The position numbers were made by a program, and so were the translations under genes. 5,232 bases of DNA from Candidatus Woesearchaeota archaeon (lineage in GTDB: Archaea > Nanobdellota > Nanobdellia > Woesearchaeales > WJKV01), in NCBI GenBank assembly GCA_019322855.1, contig JAHWIA010000068.1:1-5232 (forward strand). The letters are read 5' to 3'. Shown here piece by piece: positions 1-3,988 of the stretch (position 1 is the first letter of the stretch; each line of letters opens with the position of its first letter). The notes under the pieces were generated by a model, which searched no databases, was not told the DNA's origin, and saw only the letters and a program-made list of their open reading frames with translations.

Positions 1-37
1 TACTGCATTACTGCTCTAAAATCTGTAGTAGAAAAGA

Positions 38-127
38 TTATTCTTTTGCAGGGAAGCCAGCTCGCATACATAAACGACATTTAGAACAATAAAAATTAAT
101 TTCTAGAACTTCTTTATTTATTATCAC
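38..127 (-). CDS. Possible 29-aa cysteine-rich small protein overlapping the DHH gene stop
   Basis: This short frame opens with GTG sharing the bases GTGA with the stop of the DHH gene, and ends in TAA. The product would end in CSKCRLCMRAGFPAKE, with a C-x2-C-x2-C cluster (Cys14, 17 and 20) that could ligand a metal or form part of a zinc knuckle. The frame is closed by a TGA seven codons upstream of the GTG, so it cannot be the end of a longer gene in the same frame. Upstream bases AAGGATC give a weak Shine-Dalgarno-like match. The codon choice looks protein-like (Cys, Arg, Gly, Pro and Ala codons in AT-rich DNA), and the overlap would allow translational coupling. Against it, the start is GTG, it is very short, and a run of T on the coding strand near 91-95 could instead terminate the DHH transcript. 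I do not recognise a family. It could also be a remnant, or a C-terminal extension reached by frameshifting. Confidence 0.35.
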   Translation of the reverse strand: MIINKEVLEINFYCSKCRLCMRAGFPAKE

Positions 128-1152
128 AACTGATCCTTCAGATTCTCAATAAATCTGTCAAAATCTTCCACAGCTACACAGGAGCCGCACGCAGTCTCAT
201 GTCCTCCACCATAACCTTGGATACCAACTAAAGCCTTTTCAAGGATAGGAGGCAAAGGTTTTACATCATAACGAAGGCTCATCTTGACTTCTCCGCTTTT
301 CTCCCTCCCAACAATAACAAGTTTGTTCGGAAATCTGTAAGCAAGTTCGTCTGCCAGATTTTTTGTGACAGATATCTTACCGCTCTTATAGATGAAAATG
401 AATAGTTTGCCTTCAGGCTTGACTTTCAATGCTTCTTCAAGAAGTTCGTCATAAGCTTTTCTTATTTTCTGATAATGCTTAAGGATGAAGCGTGCTCTAG
501 ATGTTTCACCTTTCAACAATTCGTCAGGAGAAGATACTCTTGTAAGAATTTTTACACAGCTGAGAACCTGTGACGTAGGCCCTTTCAAGATAGAACCAAA
601 GATGTCCATCAATTTTCCTAATGGAGAATGGAATTTAATCTTTTCAAGATTGTCAATAGGTTTTTCCAGCAAGTAAGGATATTTTTTGCAGACAATGTCC
701 ATGAACGAAGGATTGTAATTATCACCGATACAGCCTACTGCTGCGATCCATGAATCCTGCTTCACCACTTCATAGCACCAATAAGATACAGGAGAATACT
801 CATTAGGATCTGCGATCCTGGGATTGTAATACTTGACTTTAGGTCCTATGTCCCTCACTTCATGATGATCTATCCATATGATAGGAACATTCACATTATT
901 ATAAAAACTATCCTGAATCTCTGCGATATCAAGCACAAAAACCTTGTCTGGCTGATATTCATTGACCTTCTGTGCAAAGAACAAGTTCAGTTTAGGAGCA
1001 GCCTTCACAGGAATGCCTTTTCCTTCATGCTTGTACCTATAAAGCAAGAGAAAGGAAGCAAGACCATCAGGATCATCATGAAATAGAAAAAGTGGCTTCT
1101 TGCAGTTATTAAGCTCTTCTTTTATTTGCGCCTGTTGTTTCTTTGTTATCAT
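124..1152 (-). CDS. DHH/DHHA1 family phosphoesterase (RecJ/NrnA-like nuclease)
   Basis: A 342-aa protein with the two-domain layout of DHH phosphoesterases. The N-terminal DHH domain shows motif I HDDPDG (residues 25-30), the motif II aspartate in VLDIAE (Asp75), the signature DHH in WIDHHEV (95-97) and a GCIGDN motif IV (Asp144). These are the usual Mn2+ ligands. The C-terminal DHHA1 domain carries YGGGHETACG (GGGH at 315-318), the substrate-binding glycine motif. The family hydrolyses phosphodiester bonds in single-stranded DNA, short RNA or nucleotides in the cytoplasm; which substrate applies here cannot be read from sequence. The length is closer to short archaeal RecJ-like or NrnA-like proteins than to the longer GINS-associated nuclease. 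The start was set at the ATG at 1152 because GGTG lies 7 nt upstream. A longer frame starting at 1221 would begin inside the likely TATA box and adds a non-family hydrophobic stretch. It is transcribed divergently from the paralogue pair. Confidence 0.9.
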   Translation of the reverse strand: MITKKQQAQIKEELNNCKKPLFLFHDDPDGLASFLLLYRYKHEGKGIPVKAAPKLNLFFAQKVNEYQPDKVFVLDIAEIQDSFYNNVNVPIIWIDHHEVRDIGPKVKYYNPRIADPNEYSPVSYWCYEVVKQDSWIAAVGCIGDNYNPSFMDIVCKKYPYLLEKPIDNLEKIKFHSPLGKLMDIFGSILKGPTSQVLSCVKILTRVSSPDELLKGETSRARFILKHYQKIRKAYDELLEEALKVKPEGKLFIFIYKSGKISVTKNLADELAYRFPNKLVIVGREKSGEVKMSLRYDVKPLPPILEKALVGIQGYGGGHETACGSCVAVEDFDRFIENLKDQL

Positions 1153-1168
1153 TGGATTACACCTACCT

Positions 1169-1177
1169 AAAAAAAAA
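1169..1177 (-). promoter_or_regulatory. U9 tract in the DHH gene leader, just before its Shine-Dalgarno
   Basis: Nine consecutive A on the plus strand become a U9 tract in the predicted 5' leader of the DHH mRNA, a few bases upstream of AGGTAGGTG. Archaeal RNA polymerase can terminate at U tracts with little or no hairpin, so this could lower readthrough or simply keep the ribosome site unpaired. The tract is seen directly; any regulatory effect is inference. Confidence 0.25.
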
Positions 1178-1219
1178 CAAAATATCAAATTACTTGTTGA
1201 CTTTCTGTAAAAAGAGGAC

Positions 1220-1228
1220 ATATATAAA
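1220..1228 (-). promoter_or_regulatory. TATA box for the DHH gene (divergent promoter)
   Basis: Read on the minus strand, CCTTTATATATG contains a TTTATATA element. A start about 26 nt downstream would fall near 1197, giving a leader of roughly 45 nt that includes the Shine-Dalgarno GGTG. The element is nearly symmetric (TATATAAA on the plus strand), so it could also serve a plus-strand start near 1250 for the paralogue pair. Confidence 0.5.
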
Positions 1229-1247
1229 GGTTGGTTATTCCGAAGGA

Positions 1248-1255
1248 TTTATATA
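1248..1255 (+). promoter_or_regulatory. TATA box for the paralogue pair, probably leaderless transcript
   Basis: TTTATATA is preceded by the purine-rich CGAAGGA, a BRE-like context, and its centre lies about 27 nt upstream of the ATG at 1279. No Shine-Dalgarno is visible before that ATG; the sequence there is a run of C and T. Spacing and the missing ribosome site together suggest that transcription begins at or next to the start codon. Confidence 0.55.
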
Positions 1256-1278
1256 CCAAAACTCCCTTTTTTTCGCCT

Positions 1279-1779
1279 ATGAATGAGGAAACAGTATTCA
1301 ATGTCAAGATTGCCAAAAGAGGCGTTTTTGACATGGACAAGCTCTATAAAGCAGTGATGAAATGGTATAAATCTCATGATTTCAAGGCAGCAGAGACAAA
1401 GCACAAGGATAAGCCTGATGCCTATGGTGGCAGGATTTTATATCATGAATGGTCAGGCGACCTGAAAGCTACTGCATATGTCAAATACATTACAACTGTT
1501 AAATTCGATACAAGAGAAGCCACGCCTGTTGAGATAAAAAAGAACGGGCAAAAAGTAAGCAAGACAAAAGCAAGAATTAACATCACCATAAATTCGCGGA
1601 CAGTCGCAGATTGGAGAAAGATTTACGAGAAAGGTCCGTTCATAAAAAGATTCGAGAATTTGATCAATAAATATTTGAGAAAATCAGACATTGAAGATTT
1701 GCAAGTGCAATTGATTATATGGAGTGATGAATTGCACAATAAATTAAAAAAATTAATAGAGATGGAAACTGCAGGTTAG
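1279..1779 (+). CDS. Uncharacterised 166-aa protein, first of a tandem paralogue pair
   Basis: I do not recognise a characterised family. The 166-aa product has no signal peptide, membrane segment or cysteine cluster and looks cytoplasmic. Visible layout: a short strand (VFNVKIAKRG), a helix with LYKAVMKWYKSHDF, a middle of alternating strands (around ILYHEW, YVKYITTVKF, VEIKKNG and INITINSR), then a charged helical C-terminus (about residues 125-162). It shares with the next gene G-[VL]-F-[DN], LY..., W-x-K-x-x-D-[FW], HK, YVK, V-x-I-K-x-G and a closing long helix, so the two are probably a duplication. The ATG at 1279 was chosen over a TTG at 1231 because the latter precedes the probable TATA box and adds residues with no counterpart in the paralogue. 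The strand/helix order recalls helix-grip (Bet v1/SRPBCC-like) folds, but this is only a guess from predicted secondary structure. Confidence 0.8.
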   Translation: MNEETVFNVKIAKRGVFDMDKLYKAVMKWYKSHDFKAAETKHKDKPDAYGGRILYHEWSGDLKATAYVKYITTVKFDTREATPVEIKKNGQKVSKTKARINITINSRTVADWRKIYEKGPFIKRFENLINKYLRKSDIEDLQVQLIIWSDELHNKLKKLIEMETAG

Positions 1780-1785
1780 AATAAG

Positions 1786-2289
1786 ATGGGAGAAAAATTA
1801 ACCGTAATTACAAGAGACATAAGCTATACAGGTCTTTTCAATGTGAGGGATTTGTATAATGTTTTTGTAAGCTGGATCAAGGAAAAGGATTGGGATTTGA
1901 TAGAGCCCGTACACAAGGAAACAGTTTCAGAGAAAGGAAAAGAGATAGTCATCAAGTTCGAGCCTGAGAAAAAGATGAGCGATTATGTGAAGTTTGCGGG
2001 ATATTTTGAGATAGTAATGTCAGATATTGAAGATGTAGTGATAAAGAGAGGAGATAAAGAGATACCATTGAACAAAGGAAGTGTTGACATTCAGCTTAAA
2101 GGAATAATAAAGACTGATTATGAAGGCATGTGGGTCACCAGTCCGATGCAAACCTTGCTCAAAGCCTTCTATGAGAAGTTCATCAAGGCAGGCGAGATCA
2201 AGAATTTCAAGAAAAAGTTAAAAGATGACATTACGCACCTTGAGCATCAGCTGAAAAGTCATTTGAACCTGTTTCAGTACACAAAATAA
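1786..2289 (+). CDS. Uncharacterised 167-aa protein, second of a tandem paralogue pair
   Basis: A 167-aa soluble protein, almost the same length as its upstream neighbour and aligning with it over most of its length: GLFNVRDLYNVFVSWIKEKD against GVFDMDKLYKAVMKWYKSHD, then DYVKF against AYVKY, VVIKRGDKE against VEIKKNGQK, and IKTDYEGMW against SRTVADW. It ends in a long charged helix and the residues HLNLF. The start is six bases after the upstream stop, with AGGT as Shine-Dalgarno inside the end of the upstream gene, so the two are translated from one mRNA and may form a heterodimer or act in the same process. From memory, proteins with this general pattern recur as unnamed families in DPANN genomes; I cannot verify this here. 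No catalytic motif is evident. Confidence 0.82.
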   Translation: MGEKLTVITRDISYTGLFNVRDLYNVFVSWIKEKDWDLIEPVHKETVSEKGKEIVIKFEPEKKMSDYVKFAGYFEIVMSDIEDVVIKRGDKEIPLNKGSVDIQLKGIIKTDYEGMWVTSPMQTLLKAFYEKFIKAGEIKNFKKKLKDDITHLEHQLKSHLNLFQYTK

Positions 2290-2300
2290 TCTGCAAAACG

Positions 2301-2308
2301 TTTATAAA
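2301..2308 (+). promoter_or_regulatory. TATA box for the tRNA-Leu/tRNA-Thr unit
   Basis: TTTATAAA after the gene at 1786-2289 has archaeal TATA form. A start about 26 nt downstream, near 2331, would leave a 5' leader of about 27 nt before tRNA-Leu, requiring RNase P cleavage. The T run at 2315-2320 just after it may also serve to end the upstream protein transcript. A second TATA-like string at 2335-2341 lies too close to the tRNA to position a start. Confidence 0.5.
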
Positions 2309-2357
2309 GACTTCTTTTTTCTGCTTATAGAGACCATATAAGCCAGGCGCGCATCTC

Positions 2358-2482
2358 GCGGGGGTAGCAAAGCCTGGTCAAACGCGCAGGACTTAAGTCT
2401 TGTGATTGGGACACTTACAGTTCCAGAACGTAAGTAATCCTGTCCCTTAGTGGGTCCGTGGGTTCAAATCCCACCCCCCGCA
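2358..2482 (+). tRNA. tRNA-Leu(UAA) with 39-nt intron
   Basis: The mature tRNA is 86 nt after intron removal. The acceptor stem GCGGGGG (2358-2364) pairs with CCCCCGC (2475-2481), the discriminator is A, and CCA is not encoded. The T arm is GTGGG-TTCAAAT-CCCAC (2458-2474). The anticodon stem CAGGA (2387-2391) pairs with TCCTG (2438-2442), and the loop gives anticodon TAA (2394-2396), reading UUA. The long variable arm (CCC-TTAGT-GGG) and discriminator A73 fit leucine and argue against other class II tRNAs. The D arm has the leucine-type loop AAGCCTGGTCAAA, but its three-pair stem contains an A-C mismatch (2369 against 2383, positions 12-23). It is co-transcribed with tRNA-Thr. Confidence 0.93.
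2398..2436 (+). other. Archaeal tRNA intron at position 37/38
   Basis: The intron lies one base 3' of the anticodon. A bulge-helix-bulge is visible: bulge AGT (2396-2398), four-pair central helix CTTA (2392-2395) with TAAG (2431-2434), bulge TAA (2435-2437), then the anticodon stem. Cleavage after the second base of each bulge removes 39 nt. The outer helix on the intron side is weak (C2399-G2430, then imperfect pairs), so the motif is relaxed. The intron interior can fold as a seven-pair stem, 2406-2412 with 2420-2426, closing a 7-nt loop. It is cut by the archaeal splicing endonuclease and joined by RtcB ligase. Confidence 0.85.
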
Positions 2483-2488
2483 CTTTAT

Positions 2489-2562
2489 GCCCCAGTGGCT
2501 TAGTCTGGCATAGCACGGCCTTGGTAAGGCCGGGATCGAGGGTTCAAATCCCTCCTGGGGCT
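2489..2562 (+). tRNA. tRNA-Thr(GGU)
   Basis: A 74-nt tRNA without intron. The acceptor stem GCCCCAG pairs perfectly with CTGGGGC (2555-2561), and the discriminator is U, as is usual for archaeal threonine tRNAs. The anticodon stem CGGCC (2516-2520) pairs with GGCCG, the loop is TTGGTAA, and the anticodon is GGT (2523-2525), reading ACC and ACU. The T arm is GAGGG-TTCAAAT-CCCTC. CCA is not encoded. Only six bases (CTTTAT) separate it from tRNA-Leu and no promoter fits between them, so both come from one precursor. Confidence 0.95.
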
Positions 2563-2576
2563 TTTATTTTTTATTT
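2562..2576 (+). terminator. T-rich terminator of the tRNA unit
   Basis: TTTTATTTTTTATTT begins at the discriminator base of tRNA-Thr. Archaeal intrinsic termination relies on such T tracts, and here it would leave a short U-rich 3' trailer for tRNase Z. Confidence 0.65.
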
Positions 2577-2620
2577 CAAATAAGAAGAGAATTATATCTA
2601 ATTTAACTAATATAATACAA

Positions 2621-2648
2621 GAAAAGAAAAATAAAAATATAAAACAAA
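2621..2648 (-). terminator. T-rich terminator of the cold-shock gene
   Basis: On the minus strand, downstream of the cold-shock stop codon, the sequence is a series of T runs broken by single bases (TTTTATATTTTTATTTTTCTTTTC). No strong hairpin precedes it, which is normal for archaeal terminators. The gene-free stretch 2577-2666 otherwise holds only AT-rich sequence between two converging transcripts. Confidence 0.55.
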
Positions 2649-2666
2649 TAGAAACTAATTCTTTAT

Positions 2667-2885
2667 TTATTCTTGATTCATTTCGCTTGCTTTCTGAAGC
2701 AGCTTTACATTCTGAGCTTGTTTTCCTCGCTCAGTCTCAGCGACGTCAAAAGAAACCTTATCGCCATCACGTAGGAATGTTCCTTCTGCGATTGCAGAGT
2801 GATGCACAAAATAATCGGTTCCGTCTTCACCTTCGATGAAGCCGTATCCCTTGTTTCTATTGAACCACTTTACTGTTCCTTCCAT
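2667..2885 (-). CDS. csp: Cold-shock-domain protein (CspA family)
   Basis: A 72-aa single cold-shock domain: a five-stranded OB-fold that binds single-stranded RNA or DNA and in relatives acts as an RNA chaperone. It opens MEGTVKWFN, has RNP1 KGYGFI (residues 12-17) and RNP2 DYFVHHSAI (24-32), and a final strand around AQNVKLL, followed by a short polar tail. The length is typical of stand-alone Csp proteins. The start at 2885 is decided by an excellent Shine-Dalgarno, AAGGAGGAT, about 9 nt upstream. An in-frame ATG twelve codons earlier would run through the leader hairpin and that ribosome site. It has its own promoter and leader, separate from the helicase gene whose stop lies about 100 nt upstream. 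Cold-shock domains are patchy in archaea and are often thought acquired from bacteria. Confidence 0.95.
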   Translation of the reverse strand: MEGTVKWFNRNKGYGFIEGEDGTDYFVHHSAIAEGTFLRDGDKVSFDVAETERGKQAQNVKLLQKASEMNQE

Positions 2886-2905
2886 TTTACTTATCCTCCT
2901 TACTT

Positions 2906-2936
2906 GTTCAAGATCTCCCAAAAGGGTTCCTTGAAC
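2906..2936 (-). promoter_or_regulatory. Stem-loop in the 5' leader of the cold-shock mRNA
   Basis: Inverted repeat GTTCAAG (2906-2912) and CTTGAAC (2930-2936) encloses a second short stem CCC/GGG with a four-base loop. In the mRNA the outer stem is seven Watson-Crick pairs plus a G-U, and the hairpin ends about 5 nt before the AAGGAGG ribosome site. It would sit near the very 5' end of the transcript predicted from the TATA box. Its effect on translation or RNA stability is inferred, not seen. Confidence 0.5.
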
Positions 2937-2962
2937 TGATGTTCTACAGCAGTTATCTCATT

Positions 2963-2973
2963 CCTTTTAAAGG
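2963..2973 (-). promoter_or_regulatory. csp: TATA box for the cold-shock gene
   Basis: CCTTTAAAAGG on the minus strand lies just after the helicase stop codon. Placing transcription start about 26 nt downstream, near 2942, gives a leader of roughly 57 nt that begins with the hairpin. It is the best TATA-like element in the gap between the helicase and the cold-shock start. Confidence 0.5.
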
Positions 2974-2984
2974 TTTGGGTTAAT

Positions 2985-3647
2985 CTAGTAGAATTCAAGC
3001 CTCCCATCAAGATACGTCCCGCTATACAGCTTTACAGGCCGCCAGTTATCCTCGACTAGTTCTGCATCCAGCCATTCAGCCAGAACATCAGGATTGCCGA
3101 TCGTAGCGCTCAAAGCAATCAACTGATAAGAAGCAAGCAGATTTCTGAGCATGGTTATCAAGATCTCTACTGTAGGCCCTCTGCTAGAATCGTTTATCAG
3201 ATGCGTCTCATCAACAACAATAGTAAAAATTTCTTTTATCCATTCTGCCTTATGCCTTATCAAGCTATCTAGCTTTTCAGCAGTAACAACTATCAGATCA
3301 TTCTTTCCCAGATAATTGTCTTTACTGTCCATATCGCCAATGGCTAATCCACAACGAAGGAATGGAAAATCTTTTTTGAATTCTTTATACTTTTCAGTCG
3401 CCAATGCTTTCAAAGGCACTATGTACACAGCTTTCCCCTTTCCCTCAAGTACATTCTTGATGCAAGCAAGTTCTGCTACCAAAGTTTTTCCGCTCGCAGT
3501 AGGAGAACATACAACCATGCTCTTGCAATTAAACAATCCTGCTTCGATCGCCTTCTCCTGGCACGGACGAAGAACATCTATCTTTCTAGAAGAAAGAACT
3601 TCAAATAATTTAGAAGGGATTTTCCCGCAAATATCCTTTAATCTCAT
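2985..3647 (-). CDS. Hel308/Ski2-like helicase, first RecA domain only (truncated or split)
   Basis: A 220-aa protein matching the N-terminal RecA domain of Hel308-type superfamily 2 DNA helicases. Visible in order: a Q-motif-like RPCQEKAI (27-34), Walker A SPTASGKT (48-55), motif Ia PLKALA (78-83), motif Ib VTAEKLDSL (121-129), DETH box (146-149), RGPTVE, and motif III SATIGN (180-185), then the Hel308-typical NWRPVKL. It stops with TAG at the linker where the second RecA domain should begin. A complete Hel308 has about 700 residues, with RecA2, winged-helix and ratchet domains, all absent here; the DNA downstream is the cold-shock promoter. All ATPase motifs on the retained part look intact. 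It could be half of a split enzyme, a stand-alone domain, or a decaying gene. No clear Shine-Dalgarno precedes the ATG. It starts 23 nt after the eL42 stop and may extend that operon or have its own promoter. Confidence 0.85.
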   Translation of the reverse strand: MRLKDICGKIPSKLFEVLSSRKIDVLRPCQEKAIEAGLFNCKSMVVCSPTASGKTLVAELACIKNVLEGKGKAVYIVPLKALATEKYKEFKKDFPFLRCGLAIGDMDSKDNYLGKNDLIVVTAEKLDSLIRHKAEWIKEIFTIVVDETHLINDSSRGPTVEILITMLRNLLASYQLIALSATIGNPDVLAEWLDAELVEDNWRPVKLYSGTYLDGRLEFY

Positions 3648-3662
3648 AATCGGAAATTGTCA

Positions 3663-3676
3663 GAATAAATTTATTC
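3663..3676 (-). promoter_or_regulatory. Perfect 14-bp palindrome, possible TATA element for the helicase gene
   Basis: GAATAAATTTATTC is its own reverse complement and spans the eL42 stop codon. Its AT-rich core is centred about 24 nt upstream of the helicase ATG, the right distance for a leaderless start, which would fit the missing Shine-Dalgarno. It could equally be an operator or chance in AT-rich DNA. Confidence 0.3.
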
Positions 3677-3988
3677 AAAAACAACCTTTTTCGCGCGGAC
3701 ACCACCGCTCTGGATGTGTATCTTCCTGCATTCGCTGCAGAGATAACGCAAGTCTGTCTTCTTGCTTCTTTTTTTATTCCATCTCTTCCAGCTAGTCATT
3801 GCTCCCCTGCTCGTCTTGCCGTGATTGCCAGCTCCCCTGTCATCTCCTCTCTTTCTCATCCTGCCCCTTGAGCTTCTGGTCATTGGATGGGACTTATTCT
3901 TGCCTTTATTCTTTTCTTGCTTGATCTTATGCTTAGTATGTTTCTTACAATAAGGACATAATCTGCTGACTTCTTTTGGTATTTTCAT
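3671..3988 (-). CDS. rpl44e: Large-subunit ribosomal protein eL42 (L44e)
   Basis: A 105-aa, strongly basic protein of the 50S ribosomal subunit, in the archaeal/eukaryotic family that contacts the 3' end of tRNA in the E site. It begins MKIPKEVSRLCPYCKKHT and has a four-cysteine zinc ribbon made of Cys11 and Cys14 (CPYC) and Cys84 and Cys87 (CSEC), with the characteristic DLRYLCSEC strand. The basic, Gly/Arg/Ser-rich central insert (about residues 25-75) makes it slightly longer than the usual 90-odd residues. Its ATG overlaps the stop of the Gins51 gene in ATGA, so translation is likely coupled. In many archaea this gene is next to replication genes and is followed by S27e, aIF2-alpha and Nop10 genes; here those do not follow. 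Confidence 0.95.
   Translation of the reverse strand: MKIPKEVSRLCPYCKKHTKHKIKQEKNKGKNKSHPMTRSSRGRMRKRGDDRGAGNHGKTSRGAMTSWKRWNKKRSKKTDLRYLCSECRKIHIQSGGVRAKKVVFE

Noticed and set aside
1153..1221. N-terminal extension of the DHH protein from an earlier ATG at 1221
   Set aside because: It overlaps the probable TATA box, adds a hydrophobic stretch with no family match, and the ATG at 1152 has a GGTG ribosome site at proper spacing.
1231..1278. TTG-initiated extension of the first paralogue
   Set aside because: It contains the TATA box for the gene and residues not matched in the second paralogue; the ATG at 1279 fits a leaderless start.
2335..2341. CATATAA as the tRNA-Leu promoter for a leaderless tRNA
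   Set aside because: Its centre is only about 20 nt from the tRNA 5' end, too close for a TATA box; TTTATAAA at 2301-2308 fits better.
2886..2921. Twelve-residue N-terminal extension of the cold-shock protein
   Set aside because: It would run through the ribosome site and part of the leader hairpin; the family starts at MEGTVKWFN.
3316..3795. Long plus-strand open frame opposite the helicase and eL42 genes
   Set aside because: It lies antisense to two well-supported conserved genes and shows no family pattern.
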